NCBI GenBank assembly: GCA_910585075.1
Contig: CAJUED010000039.1
Coordinates: forward strand, 1 to 38,713
DNA from: an uncultured Lachnospiraceae bacterium
Lineage (GTDB): Bacteria > Bacillota > Clostridia > Lachnospirales > Lachnospiraceae
Length of the DNA: 38,713 bases
Direction: 5' to 3'
Below the pieces are notes generated by a model. It saw nothing but the letters and a program-made list of their open reading frames with translations. It was not told the DNA's origin and searched no databases. Below, in pieces: positions 23,984 to 32,337 of this stretch. Position numbers and translations under genes: made by a program. Numbering within the stretch: the first letter of the stretch is position 1; each line of letters opens with the position of its first letter.

Positions 23984-26170
23984 TTATTTGATTCCCATGG
24001 CCGCCTTTTTCATATCCACTTTCAAAGTTGTACTCTCCTTATAAGGTCTGAAAAGCAGATAGATAAATCCAATCACCAACAGGAAAGCTACTGCGGTTCC
24101 GATTCCAAAAACCCCCGCGCCGCACAACATTCCAATCTGATATACACAGAAGGAAACCACATAGGCAAGCACTGTCTGATACCCGATTGCGAACCAGAAC
24201 CACTTTATATTATTCATTTCCCTCTTAATTGCTCCCATAGCCGCAAAGCAGGGTGCGCACAATAAATTGAATACCAGGAAGGAGTAAGCCGCTACTGCGC
24301 TCATACTTGCCGCCAGCTGTTCCCAGATTTCCACACCGTCCTCCGCAACTTCCGCAACACCAAAGAGAATACCGATTGTACCTACCACGTTTTCCTTTGC
24401 AATCAGTCCTGTAATAGCCGCAACCGCCATCTTCCAGTCTCCCCATCCCAGAGGGGCGAACAAAGGAGCAAAAATACCGCCAACAGCTGCAAGAATACTA
24501 TTGTCAAGCTGTTCTGCTTCCAGCATCCCGAAAGAACCATCCGCCCAGCCAAAGCTCATAAGGAACCAAAGTACAATGGTGGATAAGAGAATAATGGTTC
24601 CCGCCTTTTTGATGAAGGACCAGCCTCTCTCCCACATGCTGCGAAGCACATTGCCCACCGTAGGCATATGATATGCAGGAAGCTCCATGACGAAGGGCGC
24701 AGGGTCCCCGGCAAACATTTTGGTTTTCTTTAAGATAATGCCGGAGCAGATAATTGCCGCAATTCCTACAAAGTAAGCGCTGGGAGCCACCCACCATGCG
24801 CCGCCGAACAGCGCACCCGCAATCAGCGCTATGATAGGAAGCTTAGCGCCGCAGGGAACAAAGGTGGTGGTCATAATGGTCATCTTTCTGTCTCTGTCGT
24901 TTTCAATGGTTCTGGATGCCATAATCCCCGGCACGCCACAGCCGCTTCCAATCAGCATGGGAATAAAACTCTTTCCGGAAAGCCCGAATTTCCTGAAAAT
25001 CCTGTCCATGATGAAGGCAACTCTCGCCATATATCCGCAGGCCTCTAAAAAAGCAAGGAAGATAAAGAGCACCAGCATCTGCGGCACAAATCCAAGCACA
25101 GCCCCCACACCGGCCACTATACCGTCTAAGATCAAGCCTTTTAACCAGTCCGCACAGCCGATTGCGTCAAGAAGGCCTTCCACCAAAACAGGAATACCGG
25201 GTATCTCAAGTCCAAATAAGCTCCATCCGTCGCCAAAGACCCCGTCATTGGCCCAATCCGTCGCCCAGGTTCCCACTGTGGTCACCGATACGGCATAGAC
25301 GATCACCATAACTACCGCAAAAATAGGAAGTGCCAGCCATCTGTTAGTTACAATCTTATCAATCTTATCCGATACAGTCAACTTCTCTCTGCCTGCTTTT
25401 GTATAACACTCCCCTATAATGGAAGAAATGTAGACATACCTCTCATTGGTTATGATGCTTTCCGTATCGTCATCCATTTCTTTTTCCAGCATCTCAATCT
25501 CTGCCGATACGTCGGGAACATTTTGCATCTGTTCTCCGATTTTATCGTCCTTCTCAAGAAGCTTTACCGCAAAAAATCTCTTTTGTTCCTCGGGGATATC
25601 ACTGCCAAGCTTATCCTCCACGGCCTCCAGCACATTTTCCACTCTGACTGCAAATTTATGCACCTTAGGAGCCGCCTTTTTCTGACCAGCCATTGCCACA
25701 GCCCGCTCCGCCGCCTTCATAATACCGGTTCCCTTAAGAGCTGAAATCTCTACCACTTCACAACCAAGCTTCTCGCTTAACTTGGATACATTTATTTTGT
25801 CCCCTGATTTTTCCACCACATCCATCATGTTAACCGCCATCAGTACGGGAATACCAAGCTCAATCAGCTGGGTTGAAAGATAAAGATTTCTTTCAATGTT
25901 GGTGCCATCCACAATATTAATGATGGCATCCGGCCTTTCGGTAATCAAATAATTTCTGGCAACCACTTCCTCCAATGTATAGGGGGAAAGGGAGTAGATA
26001 CCAGGAAGGTCCATAATAATTACATCCCTGTTTCCCTTTAAACGGCCCTCTTTCTTTTCTACCGTAACCCCCGGCCAGTTTCCAACAAACTGGTTGGAGC
26101 CGGTTAAGGCATTGAATAATGTTGTTTTACCGCAGTTTGGATTACCTGCAAGCGCAATTTTTACTGACAT
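23984..26170 (-). CDS. feoB: Ferrous iron transport protein B
   Basis: A 728-residue Fe2+ importer. The N-terminal G-protein domain has G1 GNPNCGKT (9-16), the switch region WPGVTVEKKEG, G3 DLPG, and G4 NMMD. A helical domain follows (about 180-275). The membrane part contains the Gate motifs: FVPQMLVLFIFLAFLEACGYMARVAF, then GSGCGVPGIMASRT and PCGAKLPI, and later GLIAKENVVGTIG. The length is normal. Its start is 55 bases downstream of the second feoA. The tail is charged and short. With two FeoA proteins and a Cys-rich peptide it forms a complete Feo system. Confidence 0.97.
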   Translation of the reverse strand: MSVKIALAGNPNCGKTTLFNALTGSNQFVGNWPGVTVEKKEGRLKGNRDVIIMDLPGIYSLSPYTLEEVVARNYLITERPDAIINIVDGTNIERNLYLSTQLIELGIPVLMAVNMMDVVEKSGDKINVSKLSEKLGCEVVEISALKGTGIMKAAERAVAMAGQKKAAPKVHKFAVRVENVLEAVEDKLGSDIPEEQKRFFAVKLLEKDDKIGEQMQNVPDVSAEIEMLEKEMDDDTESIITNERYVYISSIIGECYTKAGREKLTVSDKIDKIVTNRWLALPIFAVVMVIVYAVSVTTVGTWATDWANDGVFGDGWSLFGLEIPGIPVLVEGLLDAIGCADWLKGLILDGIVAGVGAVLGFVPQMLVLFIFLAFLEACGYMARVAFIMDRIFRKFGLSGKSFIPMLIGSGCGVPGIMASRTIENDRDRKMTIMTTTFVPCGAKLPIIALIAGALFGGAWWVAPSAYFVGIAAIICSGIILKKTKMFAGDPAPFVMELPAYHMPTVGNVLRSMWERGWSFIKKAGTIILLSTIVLWFLMSFGWADGSFGMLEAEQLDNSILAAVGGIFAPLFAPLGWGDWKMAVAAITGLIAKENVVGTIGILFGVAEVAEDGVEIWEQLAASMSAVAAYSFLVFNLLCAPCFAAMGAIKREMNNIKWFWFAIGYQTVLAYVVSFCVYQIGMLCGAGVFGIGTAVAFLLVIGFIYLLFRPYKESTTLKVDMKKAAMGIK

Positions 26171-26225
26171 ACCGCATTCTCTCCTCTATCTTTTATTAGT
26201 TTACTCTAACTCCTGTGTAAAAAAA

Positions 26226-26447
26226 TTATTCCACTTGAATCATTTCTGCATCAGCCTTGCGCAGTGACAGCTCATATCCACGCACCGTAACCTCCACCGG
26301 GTCGCCTAAAGGTGCAACCTTTCTTACAAACACCTCTACTCCCTTAGTGATTCCCATATCCATGATTCGCCTCCTCACCGGTCCCTCACCGGTTAGCCTT
26401 GTCACTTTCACGGTTTTCCCACAGGGAACTTCCTTTAATGTTTTCAT
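26226..26447 (-). CDS. feoA: FeoA-domain protein (second copy)
   Basis: A 73-residue SH3-like FeoA domain: CGKTVKVTRLTGEGPVRRRI, MDMGITKGVEVFVRKVAPLGDP and VTVRGYELSLRKADAEMI. These are the standard FeoA blocks. FeoA is a small cytoplasmic partner needed for FeoB transport. AAGGAGG lies just before ATG. It sits between the other feoA and feoB, and the two FeoA copies differ considerably, so they are probably not interchangeable. Confidence 0.93.
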   Translation of the reverse strand: MKTLKEVPCGKTVKVTRLTGEGPVRRRIMDMGITKGVEVFVRKVAPLGDPVEVTVRGYELSLRKADAEMIQVE

Positions 26448-26523
26448 GCTTCATAATCCTCCTTATTTCCGGCCTTTATACTGCGGCTTCAAAGCCTTAA
26501 ATGTTTTAAACGCGCCGCTGTAT

Positions 26524-26736
26524 TTAACCCACTAAAATTTTATTTGCCATATCCCTGCCGATTGCAACCCTTGCCTCTTTCACATTGACGATCAGATTAC
26601 CTCCAATCTGGGATATCACTGTGACTACCCCACCGGACACAAAGCCAAGGTTTTCAAGAAATCTTCTGGTTTCTTCCTTGCCACCCACCTTATGTATCAC
26701 ATTGGGTTCTCCTTCCTTTACCATTGATAACGGCAT
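26524..26736 (-). CDS. FeoA-domain protein (first copy)
   Basis: A 70-residue FeoA domain with KVGGKEETRRFLENLGFVSGG, VVTVISQIGGNLIV and VKEARVAIGRDMANKI. It is the first gene of the feo operon, right after a good promoter at 26854-26882. GGAGGGTGGGAG lies before ATG. The N-terminal strand is shorter than in the second copy. Double FeoA operons are common in Clostridia; one copy may regulate rather than assist FeoB. Confidence 0.9.
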   Translation of the reverse strand: MPLSMVKEGEPNVIHKVGGKEETRRFLENLGFVSGGVVTVISQIGGNLIVNVKEARVAIGRDMANKILVG

Positions 26737-26853
26737 TCTCCCACCCTCCTTCGTACCAAGATTTTAAACAGGCAGCTTGCTCCCAGCGTCATACCTGTCT
26801 CAAAATATCCGTTATAAATTCCTTTTCTGTGTTTGTTTTCGCTTTCTTGAGTT

Positions 26854-26887
26854 AGTATATTCTATCTATTATTAGTTGTCAATAATA
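26854..26887 (-). promoter_or_regulatory. feo operon promoter with inverted repeat at the -35 box
   Basis: On the minus strand TTGACA (26882-26877) and TATACT (26859-26854) are 17 bases apart, close to consensus. The -35 box is embedded in an inverted repeat: TATTATT (26867-26873) and AATAATA (26881-26887) around seven bases. A metal-dependent repressor binding here would block RNA polymerase; the adjacent dtxR-like gene is the obvious candidate. Confidence 0.65.
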
Positions 26888-26907
26888 TTTTTGAAATTTT
26901 TTCATGT

Positions 26908-26935
26908 TTGTTTTCTTTGAAAACTGTGATACAAT
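26908..26935 (+). promoter_or_regulatory. Promoter of the dtxR-like gene
   Basis: TTGTTT (26908-26913) and TACAAT (26930-26935) are 16 bases apart, with TG before the -10 (TGATACAAT), an extended -10 form. The same TGTGATACAAT occurs at 30612-30622. Transcription from here would leave about 410 bases before the start codon. Confidence 0.5.
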
Positions 26936-26971
26936 GAATTTACATATGAATTCCCTGGTATGTACGATCGC

Positions 26972-26983
26972 TGGTATATACCA
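26972..26983 (+). promoter_or_regulatory. Perfect 12-bp palindrome in the dtxR leader
   Basis: TGGTATATACCA is fully self-complementary, and its left half CTGGTAT is repeated 16 bases upstream (26955-26961). It sits about 35-45 bases past the predicted transcription start, as expected for a roadblock operator. The binding factor is unknown. Confidence 0.4.
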
Positions 26984-27092
26984 CCATTCTAAAACCGCAA
27001 CCGTCACCAGATGGGCAGAACCTCTTATAAGCGTGTAAAAAATAACTTTTAAGCTCCTGCTGTCATCAGGCCAGCCTTATGCGGGAACCCTG

Positions 27093-27343
27093 AGGAAATT
27101 GATTGAAAAATCACAGATTTTTCAATCATACAAATTTGTGCTGGCGCCCAAATTCGCGGGTTGTTGGAAGCATGTAGGATTAGATTGTAAAATCACAGAT
27201 TTTCCAATCATACAGTTTATGCTGACGCCCAAATTGGCAGGCTGCTAAAAGCATGGAAGAAACAGATTAAAAAATCACAGATTTTCCAATCATACAAATT
27301 TGTGCTCGCGCCCAAATTTGCTGGCTGTCAGCAAACATGGAGG
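27093..27343 (+). repeat. Three tandem two-hairpin repeats ending in the dtxR ribosome site
   Basis: Units begin at 27093, 27174 and 27255 (81, 81 and 84 bases). Each starts with a Shine-Dalgarno-like block (GAGGAAATT, GTAGGATTA, GGAAGAAAC), then hairpin I. In unit 1 this is GATTGAAAAAT (27101-27111) with ATTTTTCAATC (27117-27127) and is perfect; unit 2 has one mismatch and unit 3 has two. Next come ATACAAATTTGTGC, GCGCCCAAATT, a GG-rich block and GCAT or ACAT. The last unit runs into GGAGGATTA, the real ribosome site seven bases before ATG. Confidence 0.75.
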
Positions 27344-27350
27344 ATTAAGT

Positions 27351-27710
27351 ATGCATACAAACGAATCTGCCGAAAATTATCTGGAAACCATCTTAATTCT
27401 AGGTAAAAGAAAACCTGTAGTCCGTTCCGTTGACATTGCCGAAGAACTTGGATTTAAAAAATCCAGCGTCAGCGTTGCCATGAAAAATCTGCGGGAAAAA
27501 GAACACATCACAGTCACCAAAGAAGGGTTTATATACCTGACTCCCTCCGGACGGGAGATTGCAGAAATGATTTACGAACGCCATGAATTTCTCACCTCAT
27601 GGCTGACACAGCTTGGAGTTAATGAGGATATAGCCGCACAGGATGCCTGTAAGATTGAACATGTAATCAGCAAGGAAAGCTTTGAAGCCATTAAGAATCA
27701 CAATAAATAG
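27351..27710 (+). CDS. DtxR/MntR-family metal-dependent regulator
   Basis: From ATG at 27351 (GGAGG seven bases upstream) it has 119 residues: a winged helix (NYLETILILGKRKPVVRSVDIAEEL, KKSSVSVAMKNLREKEHI) and a short dimerisation/metal domain. Metal ligands match DtxR: His78 in YERHEF, Cys100, Glu103 and His104 in ACKIEHVIS. It lacks the third SH3-like domain, as in the shorter clostridial forms. It is divergent from the feo operon and probably represses it when Fe2+ is bound; whether it senses Fe or Mn is not decided by sequence. Its long leader with triple repeats is unusual. Confidence 0.9.
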   Translation: MHTNESAENYLETILILGKRKPVVRSVDIAEELGFKKSSVSVAMKNLREKEHITVTKEGFIYLTPSGREIAEMIYERHEFLTSWLTQLGVNEDIAAQDACKIEHVISKESFEAIKNHNK

Positions 27711-27771
27711 GATTTCTCCGCCCACCGGGCAAAATGGCGCCGGAAAGCTGCTGATTTCATACATATGCACT

Positions 27772-27800
27772 AAGGGACAGTTCCTATGGAACTGTCCCTT
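27772..27800. terminator. Bidirectional terminator between dtxR and the mannosidase
   Basis: AAGGGACAGTTCC (27772-27784) pairs perfectly with GGAACTGTCCCTT (27788-27800) around TAT. It lies between convergent genes, 61 bases after the dtxR stop and 19 bases from the mannosidase stop. T tracts are short on both sides. Confidence 0.8.
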
Positions 27801-27819
27801 TATTGATAACATTTGCTTT

Positions 27820-30327
27820 TTATGCCAAATCAAATACCGACCGGCAGACAACATCTTTGGCATCTCCGCCTACAATCTGAACCACATATTCTCCCGCTTC
27901 CATATCAAAGAAGTTATCAGACAGCCATAAATCGCCATCTGTTCCTATAATCTCCACATTCTTTGCGTAGGAATCCGCATGTACAATAATCTCATTACCC
28001 TTCTTTTCACAGCGCAGCTTCGGATCTGCAAAGAAGTAATGCTTGGGCGCCGTGAACAGGCAGGTATTTCGTGAAACCACCTGGCCGTTTACAGCAAAGC
28101 TGTACTCTAAATGAATCTCTCTCTCCTCATAAGCTCCAAAATCCATCTTCTCGAGCCATACGCCGTCAAGGGCGGGAACGGTCACCTCACATTTACCTTC
28201 CTCAAGCACGCTGCTGTCAGGTTTACGCAGACTCCATGAAACAGTACCGGTAACATCTTCCATGGTCTCATTTGCCACATGCAGCCTTCCGCTCTTTTCA
28301 ATAGGAACAGGCTCCTCAATACAGAAAGGACGCTCACTCAGTTCCCCTACTTCCTCACAGGAAATCATAACAGGTGCAAACATCTTCCGCTCCGCATAGT
28401 GGAGGGCTTTCCATCTTCCATAATAATCAATGCTTGCCCAGGACGCCACCGGCCAGATATCATTCAGCTGCCATACCACGGTTCCCATACATCTGCCCCT
28501 GAAGCGCCTGAAATGCTCTACCCCGTAACGGATGGCATCCGCCTGCAACAGCTGAGATGCATACAGCAGATGGTCGAAATCCTTGGGATACAGATAGGTA
28601 GCTGAGAGATAATTTAAAATCTTACCGTTAGCCGCACGATTTCTCTGGTGCATTTCCATTACCCTTGAAAAGATATTCCTGTCCTCAGGCTCCGTAAAGC
28701 TCTCTACTGTCTTAAGGCTGGGGAAGGACTGGAAACCGAACTCCGACAAATATCTGAAATGGAATTTCCTGTACTCGGTAAAAGGCTTATTTCCATGCCA
28801 TACATCCCAGTAATGCATATCCCCCTTATTTTCAGACCAGGAATCATCAAAATTTCCTCCTGATGAGGGAGATGAAGGCCAGTAAAATGTAACAGGGTCT
28901 TCTTCCTTCACAATCTTGGGAATAATATATTCATACAATTTGATGTAGTCATATTTCTGCTTTTCCCCGGTTTTCCAGAATTCAATCTGGGTCTCTATTT
29001 CGTTATTGCCGCACCACAGTCCCAGGCAGGCATGGTGACGGATTCTCCGCACATTTTCTATGGTTTCCTGGGTAATGTTTGCCTCAAACGCATCATCCAG
29101 TTCATAGGAAGCGCATGCGTACATAAAATCCTGCCATACGATCAATCCAAGCTCATCGCAGATGTCAAAGAAATAGTCATCCGGATAATAGCCGCCGCCC
29201 CATACGCGGATACAATTGTGGTTTGCCCACACCGCATCCTCCAGAAGCTTTCTTGTTCTTTCTTTATTAACACGTCCAAGCAGATTGTCCTCCGGAATAT
29301 AATCTGCTCCCATTGCAAATATCTTCACACCGTTTACTTCGTGTGCAAAGCAGTTTCCCCACTCATCCGCATCTGTGTTCACCGTCATGGTGCGCAGGCC
29401 AATCCTTCTCTCCCACACATCCAGCTCGCTTCCATCCTCATCAAGAAGGGAAACCTTCACCTGGTAAAGGGGCTGTTCTCCATAGCCGTGAGGCCACCAG
29501 AGCCTAGGATTTTCAATCGTAAGCTTATAATCCTGGTCTGCTGCCATTACACCTTCTGCCGCATCTTCCACTGTCAGCACTTTCCCCTCCGGGTCGGTTA
29601 CCGTAATCTTAATTCTGCCCCCATCCTCAGCAAGGCTTCCAAATCCATTCTCCTTCCCGCCGAAAAGCTCAAGGGCAATATCAAAGTCAAGGGTCACCTT
29701 CCCGTCCTCGTGAGCCTGTGTTATGTAAACTGAATCCAGGCGGCTCTTTTTAATGCCAAGAAGGGTCACATCCCTGAACATACCTGCATCAGGCAGCCTC
29801 GGGCCCCAATCCCATCCAAACATGCAGTGCGCTTTGCGCAAATGGGCAAAGCCCACCATTGCATCCTGGGAACCCTGTACCGCGACTTTCTCATTTTCTT
29901 CCTTTATATACTTGGTAGGAGAATGAAGCACAACCTTTAACTGATTGTCGCCTTCCCTGATGCTGCCAAGCTCAAGCAGATTAAACTCCCAAATCCTGTG
30001 CATATTGTAAGCACAGCCAATCTGTTCCCCGTTCACATAGATATCCGCCAGGGTATCAATCCCATCAAAACGCAGAAGCAGTGCATCACAGGCAAGCATC
30101 TCCCCTGTCACCTGAAAATCCCTGGTATAACAAAAATCATTGTCCATAAGAGGAAGAACCTTTAGTTCATTGTCCCGATAAAAGGGATCCGGTATCAGCT
30201 TCTTTTCAAGCAGCGCACCGTAAACCGAACCGGGAATCTCAGCACTTATTCCCTCCCCGGGCACAAGGGAGGAATCTTTCCCGATAATCTGTAAATTCCA
30301 GAGCCCATTTAAGCTGTTCTTTAACAT
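27820..30327 (-). CDS. Beta-mannosidase, GH2 family
   Basis: An 835-residue protein lacking a signal peptide, thus cytoplasmic. It begins with a jelly-roll sugar-binding domain (LNGLWNLQIIG to about 195, with FGWDWGPRLPDAGMFRDV, diagnostic of beta-mannosidases), immunoglobulin-like domain, then a TIM barrel. The acid/base is Glu443 in WCGNNEIE and the nucleophile Glu529 in YLSEFGFQSFPS; RVWGGGYYPDDYFFDICDELG is the conserved barrel segment. It should remove terminal beta-mannose from oligomannosides or N-glycan cores taken up by the cell. The gene is transcribed alone, with a TATAAT box at 30508-30513 and terminator at 27772. No transporter lies beside it. Confidence 0.92.
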   Translation of the reverse strand: MLKNSLNGLWNLQIIGKDSSLVPGEGISAEIPGSVYGALLEKKLIPDPFYRDNELKVLPLMDNDFCYTRDFQVTGEMLACDALLLRFDGIDTLADIYVNGEQIGCAYNMHRIWEFNLLELGSIREGDNQLKVVLHSPTKYIKEENEKVAVQGSQDAMVGFAHLRKAHCMFGWDWGPRLPDAGMFRDVTLLGIKKSRLDSVYITQAHEDGKVTLDFDIALELFGGKENGFGSLAEDGGRIKITVTDPEGKVLTVEDAAEGVMAADQDYKLTIENPRLWWPHGYGEQPLYQVKVSLLDEDGSELDVWERRIGLRTMTVNTDADEWGNCFAHEVNGVKIFAMGADYIPEDNLLGRVNKERTRKLLEDAVWANHNCIRVWGGGYYPDDYFFDICDELGLIVWQDFMYACASYELDDAFEANITQETIENVRRIRHHACLGLWCGNNEIETQIEFWKTGEKQKYDYIKLYEYIIPKIVKEEDPVTFYWPSSPSSGGNFDDSWSENKGDMHYWDVWHGNKPFTEYRKFHFRYLSEFGFQSFPSLKTVESFTEPEDRNIFSRVMEMHQRNRAANGKILNYLSATYLYPKDFDHLLYASQLLQADAIRYGVEHFRRFRGRCMGTVVWQLNDIWPVASWASIDYYGRWKALHYAERKMFAPVMISCEEVGELSERPFCIEEPVPIEKSGRLHVANETMEDVTGTVSWSLRKPDSSVLEEGKCEVTVPALDGVWLEKMDFGAYEEREIHLEYSFAVNGQVVSRNTCLFTAPKHYFFADPKLRCEKKGNEIIVHADSYAKNVEIIGTDGDLWLSDNFFDMEAGEYVVQIVGGDAKDVVCRSVFDLA

Positions 30328-30365
30328 ATTTTCCTCATTTCCGCGCTGCTTTTACGTACATAACA

Positions 30366-30402
30366 GGAGTTTGCGGATGCAGCGCAGACGCAAAACTCCT
30401 TC
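30366..30402 (-). other. Hairpin in the mannosidase leader
   Basis: GGAGTTTGC (30366-30374) can pair with GCAAAACTCC (30393-30402) with one extra base, enclosing GGATGCAGCGCAGAC. It lies about 40-75 bases upstream of the start codon and after the predicted promoter. No known riboswitch pattern is recognised. Confidence 0.35.
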
Positions 30403-30507
30403 GGGTGCAAGATTTATCCTTCGATCTTTTACCCTTTTTTCCTGCTGAATTTACCCTCTGCCAACACTGTTGACAATGCCATAAATTCACATTTTGCTTC
30501 CAAACTG

Positions 30508-30513
30508 ATTATA
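30508..30513 (-). promoter_or_regulatory. Extended -10 promoter of the mannosidase gene
   Basis: On the minus strand TGTTATAAT has a perfect -10 hexamer with an upstream TG. No good -35 hexamer is seen, so activation or extended -10 recognition is likely. The transcript leader would be about 170 bases. Confidence 0.5.
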
Positions 30514-30639
30514 ACACAGCCATATTACCGAAAATAGTACAAATTCCAAAAAAAATTGTATAAATAATTCACAAAAATGTTAAACAAAATTAATTAAATT
30601 AATTGTCTTTCTGTGATACAATATACGCGAAGACAATGA

Positions 30640-30792
30640 GCAGTGCGCAGACGAAAAATGAAAAAATGGCAGCTTGCTGACACTTTTTTCAGGTTGCATC
30701 AATAAGCTGGCTCGCGGAGCGCGACAGCGTTTGATTGCATAGGGCGAAGCCCGCGAGCGAGGAAAACCGGAGGTTTTTCGAGCATGCACTGC
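30640..30792. repeat. 153-bp element with inverted ends and an internal repeat copy
   Basis: The left end GCAGTGC-N5-CGAAAAA (30640-30658) matches the reverse complement of the right end (30774-30792), 14 of 19 bases identical. Inside, 30698-30735 is an inverted copy of the CTTATTGAT-family repeat also found at 5656-5693. Small hairpins (GGGCGAAGCCC, AAAACC-gga-GGTTTT) fill the right half. It resembles a non-autonomous palindromic element. It lies between a TACAAT box (30617-30622) and the small membrane gene on the plus strand. Confidence 0.55.
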
Positions 30793-30861
30793 GGATAAAA
30801 TATAATAAATAAGCAAACATGACCTTAACTTATTGCCCGCAGAAATAAAAAGGAGCCGTCT

Positions 30862-31125
30862 ATGAAAAAACTAAAACCCAAACAAATTGCCGCTATCATC
30901 TGTATCGTACTGCTTGTTCTTTTATATGTAGCCACTTTGGTGGTCTCCCTTTTGGATTTCCCCGGTTCGGACCGGTTGTTTGCCGCCTGTCTTATGGCTA
31001 CTATCGGGCTGCCTATCCTTTTATGGATTTATATCTGGCTTTATGGCAAATACACGGAAAGAAAAACTTTTGAAAATCCTTCTCGTACCAATGGCAATCA
31101 TCAGCGACACAACACCCGAAAATAA
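30862..31125 (+). CDS. Small two-helix membrane protein of unknown function
   Basis: An 87-residue protein starting MKKLKPKQIAAI with two hydrophobic helices (about 8-31 and 40-62), a short outside loop with DFPGSD, and a polar, basic tail (YGKYTERKTFENPSR and onward). AGGAG lies nine bases before ATG. Similar short two-helix proteins are common and uncharacterised in Lachnospiraceae. The last 105 bases are antisense to the MFS gene; the tail beyond about residue 65 looks low in constraint, so the frame may have been extended by loss of an earlier stop. Confidence 0.65.
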   Translation: MKKLKPKQIAAIICIVLLVLLYVATLVVSLLDFPGSDRLFAACLMATIGLPILLWIYIWLYGKYTERKTFENPSRTNGNHQRHNTRK

Positions 31126-32298
31126 AACAACCGCATATTCAAAGCCTTTACAAATTTCAAACAAAATTCCATAGAGCGCAGTGCCCAGTGGCTGCGCGCA
31201 CATGGAAACCGTGAGAATGACAGCAATCACCTTTCCAATCAAATCCTGGGGTGTTTCCCTCTGAACAAAGGACATCATCTGCACCGTAAAAACCGTGGAA
31301 AATACCATAACAGCAAAGCAACATGCAGTTATAACCATATAATTTATCATACCGGATGAAAACAATACCAGTGCACCGCCCATAGGGAACACACATACCG
31401 CACAGGCGATTACCAGATTGCCCGCTTTCGGGATTGCCAGTCTGTCTGCGAAAATCCCCGCTCCTATACCTCCCACTAGTCCTCCTGCCGCCAGTATCCC
31501 TTCTGCAAATCCATAGAGCCTGTTCGCCTGTGAAGGCGCTATGCTTAATACTTCTGTTACCAGATATGGCAATCCGACAAGAATCATTGCTGCCAAAAAC
31601 AAGTTGATTCCACAGATAACAAGAAGGACTTTGCCAATCACAGGTTTCTCCTTTCGTATAAAACGGATACTCTTTGAAAAATCCCTTCCGGCTGTCTTTA
31701 AGATACCCCCTTCTGAAGTTTGCTTCCGAAAGGGTATTTTAATGAATAACTCCATAACCGCCGACCCGGCAAAACATACCATGCAAACCCACAATACCGG
31801 CTCTAATCCGTATGCGCTGTACAAAACCCCTCCAAGCACAGGGCCCATCAAAGATGCAAATGAGCTGATGGCATTGATAACGGAATTTGCCGCCATAAAC
31901 TTTTCCTGACTGGTAAGCACGGGGATACTTGCCTGCACGGACGGCTGATAAGCGCCCGCAATACCGTATAGAAGCATCAATGTGAACGTCACAAGGAGAA
32001 CAAGATTCCCTTCATGCCTAAGCAAGGTAAAGGCCAGGACCACTGCCGCCGTGGTAAAATCCAGCACCACCATGATATTCCTCTTATTTACCCTGTCCGC
32101 AACAATGCCTCCAATGGGTGAGAGTAAAATAGCCGGGATAAAAGCACAGGCTGTTACCGTTCCGTAAAGAGCCGACGAGCCTGTCAGATTTAATAAATAT
32201 AAGGGCAGCGCAAATCGCACCGTTGCATTGCCAAATAACGAAATAATCTGACCAATGACAACTAAAGTAAAATCTTTTGAAAATAGTTTTTGATTCAT
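31021..32298 (-). CDS. MFS exporter
   Basis: The start MNQKLFSKDFTLVVIGQIISLFG (ATG at 32298, GGAGG five bases upstream) gives 425 residues with 12 membrane helices. It belongs to the MFS_3/EntS-like group of exporters: LPLYLLNLTGSSALYG, then IPAILLSPIGGIVADRVNKRNIMV, the conserved cytoplasmic loop 2-3 (GGIVADRVNKR). A divergent-type TetR gene lies upstream on the same strand, and the long leader (32299-32640) has mini-ORFs and strong hairpins. Export of a drug or siderophore-like molecule is likely. The 3' end overlaps the small membrane gene by 105 bases antisense. Confidence 0.88.
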   Translation of the reverse strand: MNQKLFSKDFTLVVIGQIISLFGNATVRFALPLYLLNLTGSSALYGTVTACAFIPAILLSPIGGIVADRVNKRNIMVVLDFTTAAVVLAFTLLRHEGNLVLLVTFTLMLLYGIAGAYQPSVQASIPVLTSQEKFMAANSVINAISSFASLMGPVLGGVLYSAYGLEPVLWVCMVCFAGSAVMELFIKIPFRKQTSEGGILKTAGRDFSKSIRFIRKEKPVIGKVLLVICGINLFLAAMILVGLPYLVTEVLSIAPSQANRLYGFAEGILAAGGLVGGIGAGIFADRLAIPKAGNLVIACAVCVFPMGGALVLFSSGMINYMVITACCFAVMVFSTVFTVQMMSFVQRETPQDLIGKVIAVILTVSMCAQPLGTALYGILFEICKGFEYAVVLFSGVVSLMIAIGTRRIFKSFSFRVFAIKPDINP

Positions 32299-32337
32299 TT
32301 TTTCCTCCATTCCGAAGCGTTCTATGCTGAGGAACGC

